Below, in pieces: positions 7,326 through 14,746 of a DNA stretch of 22,088 nt (position 1 is the first letter of the stretch; the number at the start of each line of letters is the position of its first letter). The translations under genes and the position numbers were made by a program. The DNA comes from CALAEC01 sp050692915 (GTDB taxonomy: Bacteria; Actinomycetota; UBA4738; CALAEC01), in NCBI GenBank assembly GCA_050692915.1, contig JBOGVU010000042.1, forward strand, positions 1 to 22,088, given 5' to 3'. Under the pieces are notes generated by a model. That model ran no database searches, was not told the origin of the DNA, and saw only the letters and a list, made by a program, of their open reading frames with translations.

Positions 7326-8899
7326 CCCCGGGTCGCCGCGGGGGCCGGCTCGCCGGCCGGCTCGGTCTCCTTGCGCCGGGTCGAACGGGCCGGCAGGAAC
7401 AGGAGCACCAGGATCGCGCCGGCGGCGGCCACCGCCGCGCCGACCAGGACCGCGTCGCCCATCCCCTCGATGTACGCGGCCCGGGCGGCCTCGAGCAGGG
7501 GCCTGCCCATCTCCCCGAGTCGAGCGGCGATCGTGGTGGCGGCGCCGATCGAGTCCCCCGCGGCCAGGGCGATCTGAGGCGGCGCGCCTTGGAGCGCCGG
7601 CTCGATGGCCGAGCCGTAGCTCGAGGCCAGCACGCTGCCGAGGACGGCCACGCCGAGCGCTCCCCCGACCATCCTGGTGGTGTCGTTCATGGCAGAGCCC
7701 ACCCCGGCCTTGGCCAGCGGCAGCGACCCCATGATCGACTCGGTGGCCGGGGCCATGGTGAAGCCCATCCCCGCGCCGATCACGGCGATGGAGGCGGCCA
7801 CCAGCCCGTAGCCGGTGGCCACTTCGACGGTGGACAGGAGCGTGAGCCCGGCCGCCACCGTGAGCAGGCCCACGAACACCACGATCTTCGTCCCCACCGT
7901 CTCAACGAGCCGGGCCGACAACGGCGCGGCCACGATCAGCACGGCCACCGGGAGGACCCGGAAGCCAGCCTCGAGGGGCGAGTACCCCAGCACGAACTGG
8001 AGGTGCTGGGTCAGCAGGAAGATCGAGCCAAACAGTGCGAAGAACACCAGCGTGATAGCGGCGCTGGCGGCGCTGAACCGGGGGTTGCGGAAGAACTCCA
8101 TCCGGAGCATGGGGTGCTCCGCTCGCCGCTCCCACCAGATGAACGCGATCGACAGGACCGCGGCCACGGCGAACGCGCCGAGGGTGACGGCGTCGGTCCA
8201 GCCGTTCTCCGGCGCCTCGATGATCCCGTATACCAGCGTGACGAGCGCGACGATCGACAGGAACGCGCCGATCGGGTCGAGCGGCGTGGCGTTCGGATCC
8301 CTCGACTCGGGGACCAGAGCCCAGCCGGCCAGGATGGCCAGGGCCACGACCGGCACGTTGACCAGGAACACCGAGCCCCACCAGAAGTGCTCCAGGAGCC
8401 ACCCCCCGATCACGGGGCCGAGGACGATGCCGAACCCGGCCACGCCGGCCCACACGCCGATTGCCCGTCCTCGCTCGCGAGCCGGGAAGATGTTCGTGAT
8501 GATCGAGAGGGTCGAGGGCATGATCAGGGCCCCGCCGATCCCCATTGCGGCCCGGGAGAAGATCAGCACCCCGGCCGAGCCGGCGAACGCCGACGCCACC
8601 GAGCCGGCCACGAATACCAGAAGGCCGATGTTCAGGGCCAGCTTCCGGCCGAACCGGTCGCCCAGGGCGCCCATCGTGAGCAGGAGCCCGGCGAACACGA
8701 GGATGTAGGAGTCCACCATCCACTGGAGCTCGCTGGCGGTGGCGCTGAGGTCCCGGGCCAGCGTGGGCAGGGCCACGTTGAGGATGGTGTTGTCCATCCC
8801 GATCACCACGAGGCTGAGGCAGAGCACGAGCAGGGCCCACCACCGCCGCTCATAGGGGTGCCCCACCCCGCTGACCTGCGAGTTCACGGATGCTTCCAC
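7322..8899 (-). CDS. DHA2-family (14-TM) MFS multidrug efflux transporter
   Basis: A 525-residue proton-driven exporter of the EmrB/QacA type. Family marks: MDNTILNVALPTLARDL in helix 1 with the acidic residue, ELQWMVDSY at the start of helix 2, motif A GALGDRFGRK in the 2-3 loop, and the helix 5 antiporter segment AGFGIVLGPVIGGWL. About fourteen hydrophobic segments can be counted, with a Arg/Lys/Glu-rich cytoplasmic tail. I chose GTG at 8899 because AAGGAGGAG lies just upstream; the frame is open to 8977 across the operator repeats. The substrate is unknown. It is followed by a TetR gene with an ATGA overlap. Confidence 0.93.
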   Translation of the reverse strand: MEASVNSQVSGVGHPYERRWWALLVLCLSLVVIGMDNTILNVALPTLARDLSATASELQWMVDSYILVFAGLLLTMGALGDRFGRKLALNIGLLVFVAGSVASAFAGSAGVLIFSRAAMGIGGALIMPSTLSIITNIFPARERGRAIGVWAGVAGFGIVLGPVIGGWLLEHFWWGSVFLVNVPVVALAILAGWALVPESRDPNATPLDPIGAFLSIVALVTLVYGIIEAPENGWTDAVTLGAFAVAAVLSIAFIWWERRAEHPMLRMEFFRNPRFSAASAAITLVFFALFGSIFLLTQHLQFVLGYSPLEAGFRVLPVAVLIVAAPLSARLVETVGTKIVVFVGLLTVAAGLTLLSTVEVATGYGLVAASIAVIGAGMGFTMAPATESIMGSLPLAKAGVGSAMNDTTRMVGGALGVAVLGSVLASSYGSAIEPALQGAPPQIALAAGDSIGAATTIAARLGEMGRPLLEAARAAYIEGMGDAVLVGAAVAAAGAILVLLFLPARSTRRKETEPAGEPAPAATRG

Positions 8900-8910
8900 A
8901 GCCGGCTCCT

Positions 8911-8995
8911 CCTTCCGATACGCAACGGCTCCGTATCTAAGGAAATCCAGGCTACCGCACCGATCAGAGAACCGCAACCGCCCCGTATCGGAAGG
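8911..8995. promoter_or_regulatory. Nested repeats upstream of the efflux gene: probable TetR operators and RBS-pairing arm
   Basis: Three things overlap here. GATACG at 8917-8922 and CGTATC at 8932-8937 form a 21-base inverted site. The 16-mer GCAACSGCYCCGTATC occurs at 8922-8937 and 8974-8989, with 14 of 16 bases equal and an offset of 52 bases, close to five helical turns. CCTTCCGATACG (8911-8922) and CGTATCGGAAGG (8984-8995) are a perfect 12-base inverted repeat whose proximal arm includes the upstream part of the ribosome site of the efflux gene. The first two fit TetR dimers binding in register; the third could fold in the mRNA. Confidence 0.6.
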
Positions 8996-9006
8996 GCCTT
9001 CGAGAA

Positions 9007-10344
9007 TCAGGACGACGCCGTCGGCGCAGGGACTTCGGAGCGGCGGGCGAGCAGGTAGCGGACCGGGGTCGGCCCCTTCCCCTTGAGGTCCAGGAGGAGT
9101 GGAGGCCCGAACTCATAGCGATCCTCCAACAGGTCCGCCATGACCCCGGACACCAGGATCTTCCCGGGGTCCCCGCTCCCCTCCAAGCGGCTGGCCAGGT
9201 TCACGGTGTCCCCCCACAGGTCGTAGGCGAACTTGCGCACCCCGATCACGCCGGCGACCGCCGGTCCGGAGGCCACGCCGACGCGGACCACGATCGAGGC
9301 GCCAGACGGCCACCGCACCTCACCCGCCGCGACGAGCACGTCGAGGGCCATCTCCGCCGCAGCGGCGGCGTGATCCGTCATGGGCACCGGGGCGCCGGCC
9401 ACGGCCATGTAGGCGTCGCCGATCGTCTTGATCTTCTCGAGCCCGTGCCGGTCGGCCACCGCGTCGAACCGGCGGAACAGCTGGTCGAGGGTCTCGGCGA
9501 ACTCCTCCGGCGACGCCTTAGCCGCCTCCTGCGTCGAGTTCACGGCATCGGCGAAGAGCACACTCACCTCGTCGAGGGCCTCAGCCACGTGGCCGCCGTC
9601 CACCTCGACCTTCAGCCGGTCGACGATCGCCTGCGGGAGGACATTGAGCAGGAGTGCGTCGGAACGCTCCCGCTCCCGGTCGAGCTGGCGCTCCCGGAGG
9701 AACAGGAGCCGGCTGGAGCGCTCTGTTCGATAGGCCACGACCTCGCCGAGCACGCCGAACGTCACCAGGAACAGGGTCGCCAGTACCGTGGTCACGCCGA
9801 AGATGTAGACCGCGGAGACGGCGTACGGCACATACAGGGCGATGCCGACCAGGGTGATCAGGCCGACCAGGACGTACCGGAGCCGGAGCAGAGTGTAGGT
9901 GAACGCTGTTATCAGGATCAGCCCCACATACCCGTACTCCGCCGGCATCGTCAGGACCTGCTCGATGTAGTACAACCACGCCAGGATCGTCACGAGGGCC
10001 GCGCCGGCAGCCACCCATTCCCAGATCCGCTCGAACCAGCGGGTGAACGAGAGCGCGAAGCCGAGGAGAAGGACGGGAATGAAGAACCCGTACCGCATGA
10101 TGAGGTCGACCCGCTTGTCCGCCAGGGCCAGCAGGTGGGGGTAGAGCACGACGCCCCAGGTCACCCAAAGGACCACCCCGCCCAGGAACGCGAAGCGGAT
10201 GTTCCCGAGGTTGTGCCGGTAAGTGTCCCCTCGGTACACCGCTTCGAGCTGTGGGTCGCGGAACCGCAGGGTCACCCGGTCTATGACCGGCTCCCTCGAT
10301 CCCTCGTCCCTCGGTGGGTCCGAGCCCCTGTCCCCGTTCATCAT
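9007..10344 (-). CDS. Membrane-bound class III adenylate cyclase
   Basis: A 445-residue enzyme making cyclic AMP from ATP. The N-terminal half has about six hydrophobic segments (residues 48-205, beginning FAFLGGVVLWVTWG), followed by a charged coiled linker (about 206-232) and a class III catalytic domain (about 257-430). Catalytic residues are present: metal Asp266 (LFADAV) and Asp310 (KTIGDAY), adenine-selecting Lys306 and Asp375 (FAYDLWGD), transition-state Asn382 and Arg386 (NLASR), and Lys423 in LKGKG. Lys plus Asp at the purine positions point to ATP, not GTP. No HAMP domain is seen. The metal loop ADAVNST departs from the usual DIVGFT. ATG at 10344 (or 10341) has no good ribosome site. 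Confidence 0.92.
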   Translation of the reverse strand: MMNGDRGSDPPRDEGSREPVIDRVTLRFRDPQLEAVYRGDTYRHNLGNIRFAFLGGVVLWVTWGVVLYPHLLALADKRVDLIMRYGFFIPVLLLGFALSFTRWFERIWEWVAAGAALVTILAWLYYIEQVLTMPAEYGYVGLILITAFTYTLLRLRYVLVGLITLVGIALYVPYAVSAVYIFGVTTVLATLFLVTFGVLGEVVAYRTERSSRLLFLRERQLDRERERSDALLLNVLPQAIVDRLKVEVDGGHVAEALDEVSVLFADAVNSTQEAAKASPEEFAETLDQLFRRFDAVADRHGLEKIKTIGDAYMAVAGAPVPMTDHAAAAAEMALDVLVAAGEVRWPSGASIVVRVGVASGPAVAGVIGVRKFAYDLWGDTVNLASRLEGSGDPGKILVSGVMADLLEDRYEFGPPLLLDLKGKGPTPVRYLLARRSEVPAPTASS

Positions 10345-10354
10345 CCTATGATGA
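10338..10354. repeat. 7-base inverted repeat over the adenylate cyclase start codons
   Basis: TCATCAT-CCT-ATGATGA is a perfect inverted repeat that covers both possible ATG start codons of the adenylate cyclase (10341 and 10344). It could be an operator or a small start-codon hairpin, but a sequence this short and simple may be chance. Confidence 0.4.
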
Positions 10355-10451
10355 CGGCTCCCGGCCAGGGTGTCAGCGGCCCCTGATACCGTCCTCCCGC
10401 CTCCCCCCAGACAGTTCGCCTGCCTTGTCAGGCGTCCGAGGGAGGCCCAGA

Positions 10452-10784
10452 ATGGCAGTGGATGAACCTCGACGGGAACTTCACCGGCGGCTCGAAGAGG
10501 TCCTCGGCACCGACGAGGCTCGGACGCTGATGGACGAGCTCAGCAGGACAAGACGGGGAGTGGAGGACCTGAGGACCGAGCTCCGGTTGCTCGAAGAGCG
10601 GGTCGGGTCGCGGTTCGAGCTCTTTGAAGCACGGATGGACACCAAGCTGGCGGCGCTCGAGGCCCGCCTGCTCGAGCGGATGAACGAGCAGACGAAGACG
10701 CTTTTCCGCACCTTCCTGGTCACGAACTCGGCCATGGTGTTGGCCGTGGCCACGCTGGCGTTCGGCGCGGCCCGCTTGACCTGA
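10452..10784 (+). CDS. Small coiled-coil protein with C-terminal membrane anchor
   Basis: A 110-residue protein of unknown function. Residues about 8-82 are a long, highly charged amphipathic helix with heptad-like spacing (ELSRTRRGVEDLRTELRLLEE, then FELFEARMDTKLAALEARLLERMNEQ), followed by one hydrophobic segment at the C-terminus (FLVTNSAMVLAVATLAFGAA). This layout, tail-anchored coiled coil, recurs in small bacterial hypothetical proteins. I chose ATG at 10452 because GGGAGG at 10440-10445 stands six bases before it; the frame is open to 10314. It is divergent from the adenylate cyclase, 107 bases away. It might oligomerise or interact with the cyclase's own coiled linker, but that is a guess. 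Confidence 0.75.
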   Translation: MAVDEPRRELHRRLEEVLGTDEARTLMDELSRTRRGVEDLRTELRLLEERVGSRFELFEARMDTKLAALEARLLERMNEQTKTLFRTFLVTNSAMVLAVATLAFGAARLT

Positions 10785-10807
10785 CCGCCTGTTCAGGCCA
10801 GGCGGTC
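10783..10807. terminator. Bidirectional hairpin between convergent genes
   Basis: GACCGCCTG and CAGGCGGTC form a perfect 9-base stem around the loop TTCAGGC. It begins inside the stop codon of the coiled-coil gene and its loop and second arm include the glyS stop, so it lies at the 3' end of both convergent genes. There is no T run on either side, as is common in GC-rich actinobacterial terminators. Confidence 0.55.
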
Positions 10808-12169
10808 GTTCAGGAAGCCGCGTAGATCTTCGATCGGGATCCGGTCCTGGGACATGGAGTCACGGTCGCGGATCGTCACCGCGTTGTCGTCCAGCGACTC
10901 GAAGTCGACCGTGACGCAGAACGGCGTGCTCACTTCGTCCTGGCGCCGGTATCGCCGGCCGATCGAGCCGGCGTCGTCGTAGTCGCACATCCGGTCGCCC
11001 TTCAGCAGGTCGAACACCTCTCTGGCCTTCGGGACCAGCCTCTCGTTCCTCGACAGCGGGAGCACGGCGACCTTGATGGGGGCCAGTTCCTTGTGCAGCT
11101 TCAGGACGGTGCGCTTCTCCATCTCCCCCTTGGCGTTGGGGGCCTCCTCCACCGTGTACGCGTCGCACAGGAACGCCAGCGCGGCCCGGTCCACCCCGGC
11201 CGCCGGCTCGATCACGTACGGGTGGAACTTCTTCTCCTGCTCCTGGTCGAAGTACTTCAGGTCCTCCCCCGAGTGCTTCTCGTGGGCCTTCAGGTCGAAG
11301 TCCGTCCGGTTGGCGATCCCCTCGAGCTCGCCCCAGTCCGTGAACGGGAACGCGTACTCGACGTCGACCGTCCGCTTCGAGTAATGGCTCAGCTCGTCCT
11401 TCTCGTGGTCCCGGACCCGGATGTTCTCCTCCTTGATCCCCAGCCGCCGGTACCACTCCATGCGCTGCCCGATCCAGTACTCGTGCCACTCCTCGTCGGT
11501 CCCGGGCTCGCAGAAGAACTCCATCTCCATCTGCTCGAACTCGCGGGTCCGGTAGATGAAGTTGCCCGGGGTGATCTCGTTGCGGAACGACTTCCCGATC
11601 TGGGCGATCCCGAACGGCAGCTTCTTCCGGCTGGCAGCCTGGATCGTGACGAAGTCCACGAACATCCCCTGGGCGGTCTCCGGACGGAGGAACACCTCAT
11701 GAGACTCATCCTCCACCGGCCCCATGTGGCTCTTGAACATGAGGTTGAAGTTCCGGGGGTCGGTGAACTTGTCGTGGCCGCAGTTCGGGCACCTCGGGTG
11801 GTCCATCTCCACGGTCCCCTCGCTCCCGGCCTCCGCCCCGGACTGCGGCTCGTGGAAGCCGGGGAAGTGGTCGGCCCGGAATCGCTGGTGACAGTTGAGG
11901 CACTCGACCAGGGGATCGGTGAACGACTCGAGGTGGCCGGACGCCTCCCACACCTTCGGCGCCATCATGATCGAGGACTCCAGCCCAACGACGTTGTCTC
12001 GGAGCTGGACCATGTCCCGCCACCAGGCGGCCCGGACGTTGCGCTTCAGCTCCACCCCGAGCGGGCCGTAGTCCCAGAAGGAGCGCAGGCCCCCGTAGAT
12101 CTCGCTCGACTGGAAGACGATGCCCCGGCGCTTGGCCAGGGACGTGATGGCGTCCATCAGGTCCGCCAC
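10793..12169 (-). CDS. glyS: Glycyl-tRNA synthetase (class II, dimeric type)
   Basis: A 458-residue enzyme charging tRNA-Gly with glycine, the single-chain alpha2 type used by actinobacteria, not the alpha2beta2 type. Visible: N-terminal FQSSEIYGGLRSFWDYGPLG; motif 1 region NVRAAWWRDMV; two CxxC pairs that could bind zinc (ECLNCHQRF and RCPNCGHDKF); motif 2 GKSFRNEITPG with FIYRTREFEQMEMEFF; motif 3 AAGVDRAALAFL; and a C-terminal anticodon-binding domain ending CVTVDFESL...AVTIRDRDSMSQDRI. Start is GTG at 12169, with a strong AAAGGAGG site seven bases upstream; length fits the mycobacterial enzyme. The 5' leader is too short for a T-box; it carries a small hairpin at 12187-12205. Confidence 0.97.
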   Translation of the reverse strand: MADLMDAITSLAKRRGIVFQSSEIYGGLRSFWDYGPLGVELKRNVRAAWWRDMVQLRDNVVGLESSIMMAPKVWEASGHLESFTDPLVECLNCHQRFRADHFPGFHEPQSGAEAGSEGTVEMDHPRCPNCGHDKFTDPRNFNLMFKSHMGPVEDESHEVFLRPETAQGMFVDFVTIQAASRKKLPFGIAQIGKSFRNEITPGNFIYRTREFEQMEMEFFCEPGTDEEWHEYWIGQRMEWYRRLGIKEENIRVRDHEKDELSHYSKRTVDVEYAFPFTDWGELEGIANRTDFDLKAHEKHSGEDLKYFDQEQEKKFHPYVIEPAAGVDRAALAFLCDAYTVEEAPNAKGEMEKRTVLKLHKELAPIKVAVLPLSRNERLVPKAREVFDLLKGDRMCDYDDAGSIGRRYRRQDEVSTPFCVTVDFESLDDNAVTIRDRDSMSQDRIPIEDLRGFLNDRLA

Positions 12170-12186
12170 GGCGGATCCTCCTTTCC

Positions 12187-12205
12187 CGGCCGCCGGCTGC
12201 GGCCG
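12187..12205. repeat. GC-rich hairpin in the glyS leader
   Basis: CGGCCGC-CGGCT-GCGGCCG is a perfect 7-base inverted repeat with a 5-base loop. In the glyS transcript it would stand directly upstream of the AAAGGAGG ribosome site (12177-12184) and within the short leader predicted from the -10 box at 12220-12225. It could block or regulate ribosome access, or protect the 5' end. Confidence 0.45.
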
Positions 12206-12218
12206 CTGGCGTGGCGAC

Positions 12219-12225
12219 TATCCTA
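12219..12225. promoter_or_regulatory. Candidate bidirectional -10 element for glyS and HAD gene
   Basis: The seven bases TATCCTA read as TATCCT on the plus strand and TAGGAT on the minus strand, both exact TANNNT boxes. On the plus side eight bases separate it from the HAD start ATG at 12233, the layout of a leaderless gene. On the minus side it would give glyS a leader of about 43 bases with a ribosome site. No TTGACA-like -35 box is seen on either side. Confidence 0.5.
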
Positions 12226-12232
12226 CCGGGCC

Positions 12233-12895
12233 ATGGCCCACCCGTCGGCGGAGCCCGCCATCGTGTTCGACTGCGACGGCGTGCTGCTCGACAGCGAGAC
12301 GGCCTGGACCCGGGCGGAGACCCGGCTGTTCGCCCGATACGGACGGGCGTACGGGGTCGAGGAGAAGCGCCTGCTGATCGGGGGCTCCCTGGAGGAGACC
12401 GCCGGGGCGCTGGAGGAGCTCCTGGACCGTCCGGGTGACTCGGACGACCTTCAACACGAGCTCCTGGAGCTCGCCGCCGAGGAGTTCGCCGGACCGGTGG
12501 AGCCCATGCCCGGCGCGCTCGAGCTCGTGGCCGAGCTCCGGCTGCTCCGCCGCCCCATGGCCGTGGCCTCGAACTCGGAGCGCCGGCTGGTCGATCTGGC
12601 CCTGAACGGCTCGGGGCTGGCCGGCATGTTCGAAGTCGTCGTGGCCGGAGACGAGGTGCCGAACCCGAAGCCGGCCCCGGACATCTACCTGGAGGCCTGC
12701 CGGCGGCTGGACACCTCGTCCGAGGAGGCCGTGGCCGTGGAGGACTCGCCGAGGGGTTCCGCCGCGGCCCGCGCCGCCCGCATGTTCGTTATCGGGATCC
12801 CGTACCTGCCGGAGCTCGAGCTGGAGGCGGACCTGGTTGCTCCATCGCTGGAGGACCCCGCGGTGCGGTCGGCCCTGGGCCTTTCCGCTCGCTAG
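12233..12895 (+). CDS. HAD-superfamily hydrolase, beta-phosphoglucomutase/phosphatase-like
   Basis: A 220-residue subfamily IA HAD enzyme. Motif I FDCDGVLLDSE (nucleophile Asp13, acid Asp15), motif II ASNSERR, motif III NPKPAPDIY, motif IV VEDSPRGSAAA. The CDGVLLDSE form with an EDSxxG motif is shared by beta-phosphoglucomutases, 2-deoxyglucose-6-phosphatase and many sugar phosphatases, so the substrate is open. ATG at 12233 has no ribosome site; a TATCCT box eight bases upstream suggests a leaderless message. The frame is open far upstream through the antisense of glyS, which is not coding. Its TAG stop shares the palindrome CTAG with the stop of the convergent methyltransferase. Confidence 0.88.
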   Translation: MAHPSAEPAIVFDCDGVLLDSETAWTRAETRLFARYGRAYGVEEKRLLIGGSLEETAGALEELLDRPGDSDDLQHELLELAAEEFAGPVEPMPGALELVAELRLLRRPMAVASNSERRLVDLALNGSGLAGMFEVVVAGDEVPNPKPAPDIYLEACRRLDTSSEEAVAVEDSPRGSAAARAARMFVIGIPYLPELELEADLVAPSLEDPAVRSALGLSAR

Positions 12896-13629
12896 CCGGG
12901 CTTCCTGCCGAGGAACGCTTCGGAGGCGACCTCCTCGTACACGTGGATCACCCGGCTCTCCGCCCCGAACCCGACCTCCCGGAGGAGCCCCAGCCACGTC
13001 TCCCGGGCGAACACCCCGCACTGGTGGCGGTCGTGCTCGACCCGGACGGTGCCGTCTTCCTCGCGGAGCAGGACCGCGAAGTCGACCAGGTACGTGTCGT
13101 CCTCGGGGTCGGGGTCCCAGTCCCACTCCAGGTACCGCAAGGCCCCGGTCGGTCCGTCGTTCCCCCCGTGGCTCGTCCTCGGCTCGAACCGCTCCCTGAC
13201 GAAGTCGGGGACGAATAGGGCCACGCCCCCGGACCGGCAGTGCACGAACGCGGTCTCCATGGCGGCGCGAAGGTCGTCCCTGGTAGTCATGTAGTCGATG
13301 GCGTCGTGGACGAACACCGCGGCGAAGTCCCGGCCGAGCCGGAGCGCTCGCATGTCGCCTTCGACATGCTCGCACTCGGGGTTCAGGGTCCGGCTCAGCT
13401 CGAGCATCTCCGGTGACAGATCGGTGAGGGTCATGTCGAAGTGCCGCTTCAGGTGGGAGGCGTTGTTCCCTCCCCCGCTGCCGAGCTCCAGGACGGTTCG
13501 GATGGGCTCGTCCGCGGCGCCCACGAGCAGCTGCCGGTAGATCTCCGCCTCCTCCGCGTACTCCTCCGGGGAGGTCAGCAGGTGGAACCAGGGCGCCAAG
13601 TCCCCGTACAGCCTCGGCCGAGCGGTCAC
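12892..13629 (-). CDS. Class I SAM-dependent methyltransferase
   Basis: A 245-residue protein with the Rossmann methyltransferase fold. Motif I VLELGSGGGNN (SAM binding), motif II region MTLTDLSPEMLELSRTLNP, an acidic loop VEGDMRAL, motif post-I FAAVFVHDAIDYM, and the later strand GGVALFVPDF are all visible. The C-terminal part (EWDWDPDPEDDTYLVDFAVLL, ETWLGLLREVGF) is typical of the small-molecule methyltransferase group, so the acceptor is not known. GTG at 13629 overlaps the stop of the restored winged-helix frame (GTGA). It is the last gene of the deoC-to-methyltransferase run, and ends against the HAD gene at CTAG with no room for a terminator. Confidence 0.88.
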   Translation of the reverse strand: MTARPRLYGDLAPWFHLLTSPEEYAEEAEIYRQLLVGAADEPIRTVLELGSGGGNNASHLKRHFDMTLTDLSPEMLELSRTLNPECEHVEGDMRALRLGRDFAAVFVHDAIDYMTTRDDLRAAMETAFVHCRSGGVALFVPDFVRERFEPRTSHGGNDGPTGALRYLEWDWDPDPEDDTYLVDFAVLLREEDGTVRVEHDRHQCGVFARETWLGLLREVGFGAESRVIHVYEEVASEAFLGRKPG

Positions 13630-13642
13630 CAGCGGACCCAGG

Positions 13643-14746
13643 TCACGCTGGCCGGAGCACCGAGGAAGGCCCCCAGGCGGTCGACCTCCTCGGCGACCTC
13701 CGCCGGCGGGCCGCCGACAACGATCCGAACGGCTCCACGGCGACCTCGATCTCCGCCCCCCGGCGCTCGTGGCCCCACACGCCGGCCACCATGCCATCGA
13801 TCAGCACGACCGGCGTGATCCAGCCGGCCTGCCGAAACACGCGGGCCTCGAACCGCCGATCGACCAGCGATGCCTTCGGCCTGGTCCCGGCCACGTACAC
13901 GTCGAACGCCGGAAGGAGCCTCGCCGCCGAGCGGAGCCGGGACCTCCGCATGGCGGCGGCGTCGCCGGCCAGGGCCCAGGCCGCGTCTCCCTCGACCTCG
14001 ACCTCCTCGAGCTCGTCGGCCGAGGCCGTCAGGATCCGCCCCGCCGTGGCCGGCTGCATCCCCCACCACCGGGCGAACTCGTCCCGGGTGGCGGGGCCGT
14101 AGGTGCGGAGGTACCGGCGGACCACCTCTCGCCACGCCTCGTCGGGCTCGGGCACCGCCCACGCCTTCAGCCAGCGGTCCGGGCGGACGAACGTCACGTT
14201 CTGGCCGCGGGGCGGGCCGGAGACGAGCGACCCGGCGAACGCTGCTGGCTTGAGCATCTCCCCCCACCCCGAGCCCATGCGCTCCCGGGCCCGCGGCCCG
14301 ACCAGGGCGGCGACCTTCTCGGTCAGCCGCTCCCGGGTGATCGGCCTGGCTCCCAGCGACCGGTGGATCGCGTCCAGGATCGACCGCAGCTCCGGCTCGG
14401 AGAACCCGATCATCCGGAGCCACGCCCCCTTCCACCACCGGTCGTGGGTCCGGAGCGCTCCAACGTACAGCGGGAGGTCGTCGGCGGTCAGCACGTGGAG
14501 CGTGCCGCGCATGGCCCACGTCCGAACGAGCGTCCGCCGCTCCCACAGAGCCTCCCGGACGTCCTCGGCCGTGACGCCCTCGACCCGGGCCCAGGCCTGG
14601 AGCAAGGAGGAGGACTGCACCTGGGCGTGGAGCCCGCAGATGTCCCGGACGACGTCCAGGAGCCGGCGCTTCGGGACCCGCTGGTCGAGGCGCTGCCGGG
14701 CCACCCGCCAGGCTCGCACCCGGGCCCACGTCAGGCCCGGGGTCAC
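13643..14746 (-). CDS. Winged-helix DNA-binding domain protein (HTH_42/DUF1006 type), 3' end frameshifted
   Basis: A 367-residue reading frame of the crosslink-repair-glycosylase-like family (HTH_42; E. coli YcaQ and AlkX relatives). Family marks: GLHAQVQSS near residue 40, RTWAMRGTLHVL (about 72-84), and the DNA-facing VEPF and GMVAGVWG segments near the end. After VEPFGSLSAARR the frame becomes Arg/Ser-rich and stops at 13643. In the next frame the expected ending follows, AEVAEEVDRLGAFLGAP, then SVTWVRW, and TGA at 13626. One base is missing near 13700-13712. The restored stop would overlap the methyltransferase start as GTGA, so the indel is recent or a sequencing error. GTG at 14746 overlaps the upstream stop. 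Confidence 0.8.
   Translation of the reverse strand: MTPGLTWARVRAWRVARQRLDQRVPKRRLLDVVRDICGLHAQVQSSSLLQAWARVEGVTAEDVREALWERRTLVRTWAMRGTLHVLTADDLPLYVGALRTHDRWWKGAWLRMIGFSEPELRSILDAIHRSLGARPITRERLTEKVAALVGPRARERMGSGWGEMLKPAAFAGSLVSGPPRGQNVTFVRPDRWLKAWAVPEPDEAWREVVRRYLRTYGPATRDEFARWWGMQPATAGRILTASADELEEVEVEGDAAWALAGDAAAMRRSRLRSAARLLPAFDVYVAGTRPKASLVDRRFEARVFRQAGWITPVVLIDGMVAGVWGHERRGAEIEVAVEPFGSLSAARRRRSPRRSTAWGPSSVLRPA

Noticed and set aside
7589..9058. A 489-codon plus-strand frame over the efflux gene
   Set aside because: His/Gly/Asp/Arg-rich shadow of the MFS gene; it also crosses the operator region and has no recognisable fold.
11093..12232. N-terminal extension of the plus-strand HAD gene
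   Set aside because: This part is antisense of glyS and is rich in Val/Leu/His/Pro repeats. HAD motif I begins 12 residues after the ATG at 12233.
12170..12232. T-box riboswitch before glyS
   Set aside because: The whole gap to the divergent gene is 63 bases, too short for a T-box, and no specifier or antiterminator is seen.
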